Below are positions 12,131 to 23,804 of a DNA stretch of 64,000 bases, in pieces (position 1 is the stretch's first letter; each line of letters opens with the position of its first letter). The stretch covers positions 792,892 through 856,891 of the forward strand of contig CACVBU010000572.1 of NCBI GenBank assembly GCA_902728285.1, read 5' to 3'. The position numbers and the translations under genes are program-made. The notes under the pieces are model-generated. The model had not been told where the DNA came from. It saw only the letters and a program-made list of their open reading frames with translations, and ran no database searches. This stretch comes from Clytia hemisphaerica. Its lineage: Eukaryota; Cnidaria; Hydrozoa; Leptothecata; Clytiidae.

Positions 12131-12392
12131 TACTCTCGGGTACCTAATAGCCGGGGGGTTTGGAAAAAATCTCAAAACTTAATAAGCGGGAGGGGGGTCG
12201 AAATAAAAATGTCCTGGGGGGGATTTTCGAAAGGAGGCTAATACAGCAGAATTAGGGCAAAAGAGGGAACTTTAAAAAAAATCCCAAAAATCAATGAGCG
12301 GGGGGGGGGGGGGGTTGGAATAAGAATGTCCTAGGTGGAAAATTTTCGTAAAATTAACTAACGGGCCCCCGGCTATTAGGTACACAAGAGTA
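12131..12392. mobile_element. MITE with GGTACCTAATAGCCGGGGG termini
   Basis: TACTCTCGGGTACCTAATAGCC is inverted at the right as GGCTATTAGGTACACAAGAGTA. The flanking TA could be a target duplication. The interior holds two imperfect copies of GGGGGTCGAAATAA..AATGTCCT, plus G runs. Confidence 0.8.
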
Positions 12393-12394
12393 TT

Positions 12395-13510
12395 TAATTT
12401 AAAGTTGTTTAACTTTAGTGAATTTTACTCGTCTACCCGTGGAGGTTAGAGCGCTTAGAAAATGCACAATACTGATATATAATGTTAAAATGCTTATTTA
12501 GCCCACGTTGCGATGAATTAATAAGTCGTCCTATCGATGCTATCGGGTTTTTTCTAGTAGTTAATGATCCTTTAAAAGACTGCTATGCCAAATTTCAATT
12601 TTAGGCGAGGGGGATTTTTCCCACATTTTCATTGAAAAACCTGAATCTCTATTATTTCAACCTTTCTTTAATTCGAACTAATTCTCTGTCCCAGTAAAGT
12701 GCAAATTCTTGTAAAATTTTAAATTTCTTATTTGAATATCTCTATAATTCGAACAAATCCGGGGGGGGTACATAGGCAAGTGTACAGGTGCGGATATGTA
12801 CCGTTCTTAAGGGTACCTTTTTGGAACCTGGCAGTCCTGGCAGAACAAATCCCCGTTAGAGTCTGAATTAGCGATAGTTAAAGGTTTTGTTTTTAAATAA
12901 GAGTGATATCGTCTTCACAAGCTTTTTCACATTGGTTAGACACGGGTGTCAAGCAAGATTGGTCAGAAAGAGAAAAAGAAAAACATTTTTTTGCTTATAT
13001 TAGCATAATATAACAATAGGCAGACGCTGTCCTGATATGAAATATGTTTCTGGTTTGAAACGGAAATAAAACCTTTAACTATATCTCTGGATTAACATTC
13101 AACAAACTAGAAAATTAGAATAGAGGTTTAAATGGATGCGATTCAATGACCACGCCTCACATGACCAAATATAAAGCAGAAACTCTTCCATCCAGAGCAA
13201 ACGTTAATAAAAATTAATTTCACCGTGAGTAATTTTACTCGATTGGTCCATTACTGATAACTAAAGATCATACATTAATGCAGCTTCTGATCCTTTACAC
13301 CTTTTCGACCCTAGCCGCCAATTGCCGCACGGGCATTTTTTTGTCCGTTTTACCACCCTCAAACTGTCCCAGTCTTTTTGTCGTGTTTATGTTTTGGTTC
13401 ATTTTATTTAACAGCAAAATAAACTGGAAATGATGCAAAAAAGAAATGCTTTTAACAAGGCAAAATTCTTACCCTCTTATTTAACTTTAGGTTGAAAAAA
13501 TAATTGTACC
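12395..13510. other. Non-genic gap containing an unoccupied copy of an intronic repeat
   Basis: 12955-13065 (GCAAGATTGGTCAGAAAGAG ... CTGTCCTGATATGAAATATG) is the same repeat as 37533-37800, but without the 153-bp insertion found there. The rest is AT-rich with no exon recognised. Confidence 0.6.
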
Positions 13511-13513
13511 GTA

Positions 13514-13793
13514 TACACGTTGTTGTTTTTTTAAGAAACTAGTTTTACAAAGCAGCCTCAATGTTTCTTAAGAAATTGGCCTTTTGAGCCTTAAATGTTT
13601 CTTACATGTTTCTAAACTATTTGACATAATCAGCCTCATGGAAAGCTGGATTGGAAGGTTCTTAAAAAAGCGAATTAAAAAATGTTATTTTCTCATTCTC
13701 AGCCTCAGCATGTTTTTTAGATGTTTCTTAGTTTTTAGGCATTCTGAGCCTCATGTTTCTTAAAAGTGTGTTTCTTAAAAGAAAAAAACGTGT
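13514..13793 (-). mobile_element. ATAAGAACA-superfamily MITE, AAGAAAC subfamily
   Basis: Ends TACACGTTGTTGTTTTTTTAAG and AAAAGAAAAAAACGTGTA. The repeated word is GTTTCTTA/AAGAAAC (at least six copies) instead of AAGAACA. CAGCCTCA clauses replace GGCTTC. Confidence 0.85.
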
Positions 13794-13799
13794 AATGTG

Positions 13800-14870
13800 G
13801 AAAAAATCAATAATTTAAATTCAAATGGTACTTTTTGCACCTTCCTTCCTCACGTATGAAATGGTGGCCTGTACCAAACTCTTCTTCGCTGACTGAAAAG
13901 ATAACGCGAAGTTCGGTTTGTTCAGCTTTAGGCAACATTCCGTGTCTGACATTTTTACACAAATCTCTGAATATCTGTGGTGGAGCGTAGCTATTTTTAG
14001 CATTCAAACTAGCTCAGCTAAAGTGAGGTTTCATTTAACGCATCAATGAAACAGCATATCTTTCATTGGCGTTTTTCAGGTTTTTATTGTTTTCTTTCAC
14101 AGGTTTTCGTCTTGCCATTTTCTCATAGTCCGGTAGAATTAGCCTGAGACCTGGACAAAATTCCCAACAAGCTGAAATTTTGCACAGAGGTCCCCAATAG
14201 GATACTTGACCACCAAAAAAAAGCCCCATCGATTCGGACATGGGAAAACTTTTTACGGACGATTTAATTTCGGACACGTCCGAAAAAAAAACTTGGGGTC
14301 ATTTTTGTACTTTACACATTGAAAAAATATTGCGGAAAAAGGCCAGTTGGCCGAAATATTCATAGAAAGATGATTTGTTATCTCTGACTACTTTACTTAT
14401 CTCATGTATTCAGTAATACACAATATAAAGAAAAGTGTAGGGGCTTCTTCGAAAGAAAAAAAAAGGGGGAAAAATGGTGTCTTTCATTTTCAAAAAGAGT
14501 GCTCCTACGCTTTTGTTTTCTCAGACTTTGTCCCAGAAAACTTGGACAAACTGAGACACAGAATCTCGCTAACCAAAACATACCCACACACGGCAAGTTT
14601 TTTTTAAATATAAAAAAGTGCCCCAAAGTGGCCGATTTTTTTTTGGGGGAGGGGCACCAAAATACAAAAGGCGAAAAAAGACGTCTCTTATCACTAATTT
14701 CGGCGCCCTTTTGCTTTTTTGCACCTTTGGCAGTTTTCAACCAAAAAAAGAGAAAATACCCAAAAATTTTCGTGCTCGCTTCACTCGCCTCATTTTTACT
14801 TTTCAAAAAGAGTCAGTGATAGAGAATCATAACATAAAAATCTGCCTATTATTTCCAATACATTAAAGTA
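13800..14870. other. Non-genic gap, possibly a decayed coding fragment
   Basis: 13807-14007 on the minus strand is open in two frames and less AT-rich than its surroundings, but no family is recognisable and no splice sites are compelling. 14400-14820 is a low-complexity purine/pyrimidine-rich stretch open in several frames on both strands, typical of composition rather than coding. Confidence 0.3.
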
Positions 14871-14871
14871 A

Positions 14872-14925
14872 CAACCCTTCGGTTGTGCAAGGCCCAATGC
14901 TCTACCGAATAAGCTACCCGGCAAA
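14872..14925 (-). pseudogene. tRNA-derived fragment (5' part, tRNA-Ala-like)
   Basis: The minus strand reads GCCGGGTAGCTTATTCGGTAGAGC, a good D-arm with A-box, followed by a TTGCA-containing loop like an Ala(TGC) anticodon. There is no T-arm or B-box. The anticodon stem pairs poorly. Probably a truncated pseudogene or SINE head. Confidence 0.4.
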
Positions 14926-15194
14926 ATAGTGTCCATATTAAGTACTACCATCAGGATACCAAATTTAAAAAACTACAATCAAAGATTTTGTTTGTTTGGA
15001 CTGAAGAACTGTCTCTAATATTTGGAATATAGCTTAGCGATCGCAATATATGATACCCCGGGGGGGGGGCACTAGCGGATTTAAGACTATAGAGCAAGTA
15101 CGTCGGAAACATGCGAAGGAGTGCAACGCTCGTTAAAAGACGATGAAATTACAATTACAAATCTCTTCCCCTGATAAGTTCGACGTGGTCTAAA

Positions 15195-15489
15195 ACCGCC
15201 TATAGGGGGGGGGGTACTTAAGCAAAATGGGTGTCAGGTATGTGCGAGCCATAAAGGTCCCTTTTTCACACCCTCGAAAGGCCCTCAAAGGGGAACAAAA
15301 ACCATTAAAAAGCAAATTGAGTCTCTATAAGGGTTCCAAAATTACGAAAGTCAAAAATCGACTCCCTCAAGGGGTCGTAAATTCTTGAAATTTGAAAATA
15401 TTGGCTGAAATTTATGTGGAATTGTTCTCTCTAAGGGTGGCAAAAGACGTCTAAAAATGAACAAAATCTTTGAAATTCAATCTCTCTAA
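15195..15489. repeat. GGGGGGTACTTAAGC / AGTCTCTATAAGGG dispersed repeat
   Basis: The G run followed by TACTTAAGCAAAATGGG and TCAGGTATGTGCGAGCC matches 190-235. The clauses GAGTCTCTATAAGGG and CTCTCTAAGGGTGGC match 6600-6845. It appears interrupted by the AACGTT MITE at 15490. Confidence 0.55.
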
Positions 15490-15587
15490 CCCAGCTGGCA
15501 CACAACGTTTTTTCGACGTTCATCTAACGTTCACAACGTCCATATAACGTTAGAAAAACGTTGAAACAACGTTGTGTGCCAGCTGGG
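15490..15587. mobile_element. Palindromic AACGTT MITE, 98 bp
   Basis: CCCAGCTGGCACACAACG is inverted as CGTTGTGTGCCAGCTGGG. The interior is made of AACGTT and its spacers. Same length as 60536-60633. Confidence 0.95.
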
Positions 15588-15599
15588 AAGGGTCGACTT

Positions 15600-16560
15600 T
15601 CGAACTTTGGCTCGGACATACCCGTCGTCTCACAAACCTAGCACCCCAGGGGTAATGAATAAACCTTACTGGCGTCTGCATCAAAGGACCACTGATCTTA
15701 AAAGAAATCAATATCACTATCTCATCATTCGTAGTACTGTTCCAAAGAAATGAAAAAACGAAGATAAGACAAAAACGTTTTTTAAACAGTAGAGAATGTA
15801 TATTATATTTATATTCTGTTAGGCCTTGTTTAAGTAAATCTTCTTTTTCTAAGGAGCTCAAACAAGAAAAAAAGTCCAAAATCCATTGTCCAATAGGTGT
15901 TAGTTGGGTATACACGATGTTTCAAGAGAACAAAACAAAAAAACACTTTCTTTTGTAATGTTTTCTAGAAGAAGAATAAAGAAAATGAAGAAGTTGAGAA
16001 AAAAAGTGATATATTTTTCGTGTTTTGGTTGTAATGTCTCCGAATGACTTACTCAGATTATCTGTCCCCATGTTCTTAAGTTTTTTTATAAGAACAGTTG
16101 TATTGAACTTTTTTTCAGAAATAATTTAACTCCTCTCTCTCTCTTCCCGCTGTTAAAGGACTGGACATCAAAAGAACCGAGAAATTTGGCACATAGGCAA
16201 ATGTAGGGTGTGTATGTGCCGCCCTTAAGGGTGCCTTTTTTGGACCTTCAAAGTCCTAAAGTTTAGGAAAAGAGTCTCGATAAAGGTCCCAAATTCACGG
16301 TCGGCATCCCCCGTAATTTCGCAAACCTAGTATCCAGGGCCAGGATCATTACAATGCCTTATCTATGGCAACTCTATCGATTTCAAAAGCCTCGTTAAAC
16401 AAATACTTACTATGGGCCTATTGATGGGATTTTTCTGGGTTTTTTGTCAATGTTTACTTCCTGGATGATTCAGTTGCCTAAAGAACTTGTTCTCCTTCGT
16501 TCTAGTGACTTTTACCTATGGTCAAATTATAATGGGCCTGCTCCTCGTCTCTTGATTGAT
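15600..16560. other. Non-genic gap with G-rich repeat fragment
   Basis: 16190-16340 contains ATAGGCAAATGTAGGGTG..ATGTGCCGCCCTTAAGGGTGCC, related to 12768-12840. Nothing else recognised. Confidence 0.4.
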
Positions 16561-16569
16561 GGTTGTCTC

Positions 16570-16835
16570 GATCATTGAGCTAGCCTAACCTTTCCCAGGC
16601 AAGAAAAAGTGAAGCTACTTATTTCCCATCCAGAACGCGGCTAGAACGCGCCGCAATCATGATATATCTAGCGCTTCCTTTGTTTTTGAGGACTACATTT
16701 TTTGAATTCTAGCGATAAATTTTACTTTCAATCTGGATTTTTTGTAAAACCACGCGCGAGAGTTCTGGATGGGAAATAAGTGGCTTCATTTCCCATCCAG
16801 GAGTCTCGAGTCCAACCCTGCGGGCTTGGAAGTCA
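16570..16835. repeat. Second copy of the CCCGAAGGGCTAG dispersed repeat, with extra inverted arms
   Basis: Shares TAACCTTTCCCAGGCAAGAA, TCTAGCGCTTCCTTTGTTTTTGA and GAGTCTCGAGTCCAACCCTGCGGG with 8588-8790. An inner pair, TTATTTCCCATCCAGAAC (16620) and GTTCTGGATGGGAAATAA (16762), is inverted. Confidence 0.65.
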
Positions 16836-16929
16836 GTAGTTTCGGTCCTCATTTTTGATTCTCCGACATCAAATATGTAGTCTTTTCCATTGTACCATTT
16901 CCTAGAGGTTTCTCTGCAAGCCACTTGAC

Positions 16930-18340
16930 AACCCCCTTGTAGTGAGGGCGAGAGGAGTGTTCAGGATTTATCTTATTCAAGAAGTAAATTTAGTCGGGGT
17001 AAAATTCAGTTACCATTTAAAAAAATTTGTCAACTATTCCAACATTATTTCTCCCAGAATTATCTTCTGCCATAACCTAATAGTTTAGACCAATAAAGGA
17101 TAAAAGAAAGTCCGAGAAAATTCATTAAGCCAAAGATATTCAAAGCAAAAAAAGATGGAAATTTTGATTTAAAGACAGCTATATTTCGTATAGTATCATA
17201 TACATCATATACATCATTCAGGCAAAATTGTTTATCCTTCATTTCCATCTTTTTCGTATATTTAGCTGTCTACAATGTTACTAGACTGTCTATCGAGGGA
17301 TAAGCAGTTTCTTACAGACAAATAAGCATCTGGTCCAACGTGTATTAGTTTTGGAGATTTTCGATTTCAGACTTTCTGAATATAGTCAACCATATTTTGT
17401 AATTAGGATTGAAAAGGAGACGTCAGCAGACAGAATCTAATTTCGAGGCTTTAAAACAAACGTGTAAATTCATATACCAACTTTTTCCTCATTTACACGG
17501 ATCATGCCATCAGATCTTCATGTCATCATACTCCACTGAGTAGGGATCTATTTTCACCCGTCGAAAAGAAGCGTGGAAAATCCGATATTTAGCTTTTCAC
17601 ATTTCAGGGACCTAACACGCCATCGAAGGGGAGGGATAGGTCTTTTCCCCTCTTTTCTCAATTGTTCCTCAATATATTTTTGACCCTCCACTTTACAGAT
17701 CATAACGTGGGGTCCTACTTTCTATTCTGCCTATTCTGATTTATCTCAGAGTAAGTTAACTGATTTCCATTTGCTGTTAATCTAATTTTTCATCTTCTTA
17801 TTTATCTTTAAAGCTCAAGTAAGGAGTGGACAATTTTCTTGGCTTGTTTGCGATTACCTTTATCCCTTTTCCATTCGTAGTAAGAGGACTAATTTTTAGA
17901 GCATTCTCTTTATTTATGTACCCTTCACCACCTTTGAATCGAAAGTTAGGCCATTGGTGGAACTTTTCAATCAATTGAAATTATAACATCTTTTATAATT
18001 CCAATGGAATGCACATCTTTCGTTTTTAATTCGAAGAAATCATTAGGGAAAGTGGGTTTGGAGGACACAAGTCTTCCCATTTCAATAGGGAGGATATTGT
18101 TATGGAGTTCTCCGATTCTAAATCACATTCGATTTTTATGGAGTATGTTGTAGATTGATGCTGTTTTACAGTAGACTATTCATTTTGCAGTTACTTTTAC
18201 GATCCATTATAACGGGACTGGTATTGGGCTCAAATATCAATGGGATTTTGGGATTTTTCAGAAAATTTAACGGGATTTCGGGATTTAAGACCCTCGGATG
18301 ATCACCCCCCTTTTTTATGTTTTCTGCCGACTTAAAATTT
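16930..18340. other. Non-genic gap
   Basis: Contains a weak inverted pair at 17153-17275 (AAGATGGAAAT..GACAGCTATATTTCG against ATTTCCATCTTTTTCGTATATTTAGCTGTC) and a run of GGGATTT(C/T)GGGATTT words at 18240-18285. No exon recognised. Confidence 0.35.
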
Positions 18341-18359
18341 TCATCGATGGAATTTCCTA

Positions 18360-18512
18360 CAGTTGTCTCTCTCTAATTCGATCTTTGAGGGATTATACCT
18401 TTACTTCGGAATAGAGAACGATTTGGACCATCTAAAGTGACCATCGTTTTAGTTCGAATTACAGAAATATTCGAATTATAGAGGTTCGAACGAGAGAGAG
18501 AGAGTTGACTGA
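18360..18512. mobile_element. MITE with CTCTCTCTAATTCGA termini
   Basis: CAGTTGTCTCTCTCTAATTCGA is inverted as TTCGAACGAGAGAGAGAGAGTTGACTG. The same left end occurs at 41713-41740. Related in wording (TTCGAATTA) to the TA-flanked elements at 38270 and 46166. Confidence 0.65.
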
Positions 18513-18559
18513 ATATTTTTGTGCCATTCGTTGACTTTTATGAGCTGAATCCATCCATT

Positions 18560-18857
18560 GGGCTATTCCAGAAAAAAATTGTACCCTCTATGTTGAGGAG
18601 TTTTTTGTGAAAGGTGACTCCGTGGATTTTTTTCCAATTTTTCAAGACCCCTTGGATTTTTTTCTCCCATTTTTTGGACCACCCTGGATTTTTGACTTCG
18701 TTATATTGACCACCCTGGATTTTCAACCCGATTTTACTGACCACCCTGAATTTTTTCATTTAAAAAACCAGACCACCCTGGATTTTTTATTTTCCAGATC
18801 ACCCTGGACGTCACACCTCCTCACCATAGGGGGTACAGACTATTTCTGGAATAGCCC
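18560..18857. mobile_element. Element with GGGCTATTCCAGAAA termini and tandem interior
   Basis: GGGCTATTCCAGAAA is inverted as TTTCTGGAATAGCCC. The interior is 6-7 imperfect repeats of GACCACCCTGGATTTTT. A fragment of the same element, including CCCTCTATGTTGAGGAG, sits at 22650-22770. Confidence 0.85.
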
Positions 18858-19457
18858 ATTCTTTGAATCTCATTTTTTACATGTTCTCTTACAAGGGGGT
18901 TTAGAGTTTGGATCTCAAGCATCATGGAGAGTTCTTACAAATAGTTCAGAAAAGAAATATCGAAATTAAAAATTTGTACTGTATACAGTGGCGAAATAAA
19001 AAAAATCGTTTTAGAGTTGAAAATGTGAGGGCCTAAAGTGTGATGATATATTAAAAATTCTCTTTGTCCTACACATAATATTATTTTCTGATACTTTTCT
19101 TATTAAATATTTTTCAACTTCATTTTTTTTCTTCACGCCTTTTTCAAACAAGATTTATGGTCCATAGAAGGAATATTAAAAAATCCCTTTCAAAACATCA
19201 GGTTTCTATACGTGTCATCTATCCAACCGTTCTCAAGTCATGACGTCACTATTAAGTCAGCTCGATATCTCGAAAATTATAAAACTTCACCCTTCACAGT
19301 TTAGGATAGAAAAATAAACCACGAATGCGTTAGGCTCATTTTGCATTTAAACAGGTCATTGGCATCTAGCTCCCTCATTTAATCCCCACTGGCTACAAAA
19401 GTTCACCGGGCTAATTATTACAGGGAAAAATTGATAGCTAAGTAACATTTATTTTTT

Positions 19458-21042
19458 GAGTCTGTTAAATGACGCGCCTTACGCGCCCTACGCGCCTGAA
19501 TTTCGACGCGCCTTTAAGTTTTGACGCACCTTCTTATGCGCCTTATTATCGATGTGCCCTAAATTTTTGACGCGCCTTACTTACTTGCCTTATTACCGAC
19601 GCGCCCTGAGGTTAAGTATCAGTAGATAACTCAGGACGACGGACGAATTTTTGAAGCCTTCGTTCGCGCTACGGCACTTTTCTACAGGCTAACCCGAAAG
19701 CTAGGCAGACATACCCCGGGCAAAAATATCGGATTTGCTCTAGAACGAGAAACTGAACGGAAACGTGTTCTAGAGCAAAAGCGATATTTAACCTCGCTAT
19801 TAGTTCTTTTCAAAGCAAGTAAGGAATTGTGTTTAATGTCAGCATATTTATTTTTCTTATAAGCATCTTCTTTATAAGAAACCAATCAATAACTTTTGAT
19901 TTGAGGGGATTAGGCTTTCGGTAAGCAGTATTTTCAAAGCAAGTAAGGGACTGTGCTTAACGTGGGCATATTTATTTTTCTTATAAGCATCGTCTTTATA
20001 AGAAACCAATCAATAACTTTTGATTTGAGGGAATTAGGCTTTCGGTAATTAGTTCTTTAGCAAAGCCAGGAAAGAATTATGCTTAACGTGAGCATATCTA
20101 TTTTTCTTTTAAGCATCGTATTTATAAGAAACCAATCAATAACTTTTGATTTAAGGGAATATGGCTTTCGGTAATAACTTTTTTCATAAATCAAACATAG
20201 CATACTTGTTTTTACAAGCATCATTTTCGTAACAAAACTTTCAATTAGTTTCCTTCAATCTGAATCTCCTATAATTCCTAACAATTTTTCTTTAATTATG
20301 TGATGCCGAAGCTTTTGTCAAAAATAGTTTACTTCTTTTTGAAGAATGGTAGAATATGTATACATAGGCATTACATTATTATTGGTCTGATAGGGCTGAT
20401 GCGTAAGCATACTTTTAAAACTATTGATTTAAAGATGCGTGGTAAGCAGCATTAACTATCGCTATAAATGCCCCCATAGCCTTGAATTTATGTTAATTTA
20501 ATAAGAAATGCTACTTTTAGCCTGAGTAATCGCCCTACCGTTACACTCTTATTTATTTATAAGCATAACGCTTAAAAGCACAATTTAGCTAAAATTTGGA
20601 AAAATAATAAGGCATAATCAATTAAGTATGAACTCGCAAGAAAATAACACACTGAGAATTCAACCAGAAAATGAAATATTGATAAAACCATGTGTCATTG
20701 AGTCTATAAATAAATTTTTACGAAGTGTTTTTGATAAATATGATAAATGATAAAGAAATAAAATCACTTCTGTCTCATAGAGAATGCTAAAAAATTTGGA
20801 ATATCAGAAAAAATGAAATGAACCGCCGTTGTTGTCGTCTTTTTTTCTGAATAATTTTTTGCAGAACGTTCGCCTTTCACGTGCCGGGGGCCATAAAAAT
20901 CACGTCAAGATTTACAAAAATTTAAGATAGTAATACTGTAAGGCACGTCAAAAATTTAGGGCGCGTTGATAATAAGGTGCGTAAGAGGGTGCGTTAAAAT
21001 TCAGGCGCGTAGGGCGCGTAAGGCGCGTCATTTAACAGACTC
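19458..21042. mobile_element. 1.6-kb Mutator-like non-autonomous element, long GCGCC-rich TIRs
   Basis: Both ends start GAGTCTGTTAAATGACGCGC. The first 42 bp of the terminal repeats are identical, with homology over about 120 bp made of ACGCGCC(T)TTA words. The 9-bp sequence TTATTTTTT flanks both sides (19449-19457 and 21043-21051). Long TIRs plus a 9-bp duplication is the Mutator pattern, with the caution that this duplication is low-complexity. The interior has three tandem copies of a roughly 120-bp unit and no transposase. Confidence 0.8.
19800..20185. repeat. Three tandem copies of a roughly 120-bp unit
   Basis: Each copy carries TTATAAGCATC, TTTATAAGAAACCAATCAAT and AACTTTTGATTT(G/A)AGGG..GGCTTTCGGTAA. 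It lies inside the Mutator-like element. Confidence 0.9.
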
Positions 21043-21121
21043 TTATTTTTTTTAAGATGTGCCTTCAATATACCCCTTTCCTACACTTCACTTAGATTGA
21101 CCCCTGGGTTTTGATTGAAAA

Positions 21122-21362
21122 TACACGTTTTTGTTTATTAAAACAAACTATATAAGAACATAAGGCTTCGATGGCCAAAATGTTAAGAATAAGTTAAGAA
21201 CATTGGCTTCGTGGACTCAAACCCAGCCATTTCTTTAAAAAATGGATAAAATACATAAAAAATGGGGAAAATAAGAACATGTTAAGAACATTTTTAGGCT
21301 AAGTTAACAACATCTGAAGGCTTCAAATATTTTAGATCTTCTTATTAAAAAAAAAGATGTGT
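21122..21362 (+). mobile_element. ATAAGAACA-family MITE, full length
   Basis: TACACGTTTTTGTTTATTAAAAC to CTTCTTATTAAAAAAAAAGATGTGTA. AAGAACA is repeated inside, along with GGCTTCGATGGCC and the CATCTGAAGGCTTC clause. It sits 80 bp from the right end of the Mutator-like element. Confidence 0.85.
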
Positions 21363-21649
21363 AACCAAAACAAGTCAATCAATTGTTCTTGCTTGAAATG
21401 ACACTGTAAGAATGTTAGTAGAGAACGTCTATATTTCATACCTACTTGGTGCACATATGGTTTCTCTGTTTGTGTAAATTTGCGTGTCACTCAAAGAGCT
21501 TGTCAATGTTTTCTAGAGGAAAGGTTTTTTTATGCATTTTTATATAATAATATATTTTTAACTGAAGATTGGCTTTAATTTCCCGCGGTAACATAAATTT
21601 TACAAATTCTAAGCTTATATGAGGCCCCTCAGCGGTTTTCATGATGTGC

Positions 21650-22265
21650 CCCGGTGGAGTTTTTTCGCTCAGTGGGGATGAAAATTTCTATCGAAATCCC
21701 AATGGGGATAGAAAATCTATTGTTTCCAGCTCAAAAATTCCAGTGGGGATAGTTTTGGAGTTCAATTTTTCTCATTGAATTTCCAATGGAGATAAAATCG
21801 TTGAGCAATTTCCCAGTGGGGTTGAAATTGTAGGGTATTTTTTCCATCGGGGACGATTTTCTGACCTATTTTTCCACTGAGGCGGGGGGTCCAGCGGGTC
21901 TGTGACACAGGGGTGTAGTTCGACATAGTCATGGATGGGTGGACATGCTACTGCAAAAATGAAACACGACTTCGTGTGATTTAATTTTTGGCTATTTTGC
22001 TTGGTTTTTAAGATCTCTATTAAACACCCATGTGTCACAGACCCCCTAGGGCCCCAGAAAAATACCCTAGAACTTCAGCCCCACTGAGAATTTGACTTTG
22101 ATTTCCCCATTCGAAATTTATTGTTTAGAAATTGTACTCCAAAACTATTCCCATTGCATTTTTTAACCTTGAAAGAATAGAACTTTTATCCCCATTGAGA
22201 CTTCAATCGAAATGTTTATCCCCGCTGTAGGAAAAAGTTTCACTGGGGCTGTGAGACAGGGGTGT
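21650..22265. mobile_element. Two adjacent GGGTCTGTGACACAGGGGTGT elements
   Basis: 21650-21922 starts CCCCGGTGGAGTTTTTTC and ends GGGTCTGTGACACAGGGG. 22024-22265 starts ACACCCATGTGTCACAGACC and ends GGCTGTGAGACAGGGGTGT. Interiors repeat (C)AATGGGGATAGAAATTT and CAATCGAAAT. Other copies lie at 25545, 38715, 43588 and 45075. Confidence 0.75.
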
Positions 22266-22279
22266 TATTAGTAATGAAA

Positions 22280-23800
22280 ATGGAAAAAAATTCTCCAAAG
22301 TCGCTTTAAATGTATGAAACCGAAATGACCATATACCGAAACTCTATACTTTTAAAGAATTCTTTAGTTTGTTTTAAGTTTTAGTTGAAGTTTGATCCAA
22401 AAAGCTTGCTGAGTTCCAGACCTTTCAAGTTTGTACATTGTTTACTTTTTCCAGATTTAGGATTGAATTAATGAAGTCTTGATTGTCATTTTGTTTGTTT
22501 GCAGCTAACTTACAGTTTTTTATATGAGAACAATTCTAGAACAAACCTCAGCTCTTACTCGTGATCTTGAGGCAAATTGAGGGTTGAAATAGAACTTAAA
22601 GCCTGTAACTCAGACCCTGTAAAAACAGGGAAAGAACACTGGGGTATTCAAGCAATAGCCTACCCTCTATGTTGAGGAGGTGTGACGTCCAGGGTGGTTT
22701 GGAAAATAAAAAAATCTAGGAAGGTCTGGTTTTTCGAATGAAAAAATGGTCAGTAAAATGAGGTTGAAAATACTGGTTACTGGTTCTTATAAAAAATGGA
22801 AATGTATCAAAATATAACGTTACAAAATAGTGGGTAGATATGCAAATTGCCAATAATGATAATACCCGGGAGACTTTATCATATTAGCAATAATTATGCT
22901 TGTGCAGTATAATTTTAAAAAGAACATTTCTATCATAAACACAAATAATTTTGAAATAGCACAAAGTAATTTTCAAAAGCAAATTAATTGAGACCAAAAG
23001 AATTTTCGGGTTGTAGTTCTATGTTTTTCGGGCAATTTTCTTTTGACTCTACACACATAACATGGTTCAACTAATTCATGGTATATGATAAGATAGAAAA
23101 GGACTCGTGTTTTTTACATAGATAGAGTGAGCAAAGGGATTCTTATTAAAAACAAGAATCGCAAAATTGCGACTAAATATTTCCTTAAAAATGAAGGTCA
23201 TTATTGACATATATAAAAAAGCACACATAATAAAGTATACATATATATTTGTCCAGAAAGAACTGGCATGTTGTTTGCTTTGATTTGGTGTTTAAAAATA
23301 TGAAATATGTACTTATCAGTTCTAAAAAAAATACAAATTTGAATATAATGAGGGCAATAAGTCTGGTTAAATGTTACTTTATTCACAAGATTTAAGGATT
23401 ACTGAAAAAATACTACTGCAGATGAACTAAACTCAAAAACTAAAACTTTACAATAAATTTACATTACGACAAAGTAAAAATCTATCTTTAATAGCAACAA
23501 AGAAAAAAATATGGCTCAAAGTTTTAAAGCATTTTTAAATAGGTTGTAAACAGTAGACCTTTTTTTAAAGAGGCAGCCATATTGAATAATTATGTACTCC
23601 AGCATAACAATGATACAGCCATGCATAATTACTGTATCATGCATATTTTAAAAATTCAGTAGTAAGGTATAGAGAATTCAAGATTTGAAAACAGACACTG
23701 CATTGGTTTACAAGACTAGACTAGAGAAAGATGTCAACCATCCACACGGTTCATGAAAAAAATAAAGTATTTATCAAAAAAAGGTTCTCTTTTTTTTGGT
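22280..23800. other. Non-genic gap
   Basis: Apart from the GACCACCCTGG-family fragment at 22650-22770, this is AT-rich unique-looking sequence. No exon, RNA gene or conserved motif recognised. Confidence 0.35.
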
Positions 23801-23804
23801 AATC

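Noticed and set aside
14402..14819. Overlapping open frames on both strands, up to 134 codons
   Set aside because: The stretch is purine/pyrimidine-biased and low in complexity, so stop codons are rare in several frames at once. No domain, splice or start context supports a gene.
15550..15915. 121-codon minus frame
   Set aside because: It begins in a G-rich dispersed repeat and runs through part of the AACGTT MITE; no recognisable protein.
16709..16924. 71-codon minus frame with protein-like stretch KWYNGKDYIFDVGESK
   Set aside because: Half of it lies in a dispersed repeat. The remaining part has no clear homologue or splice sites, so I cannot call an exon.
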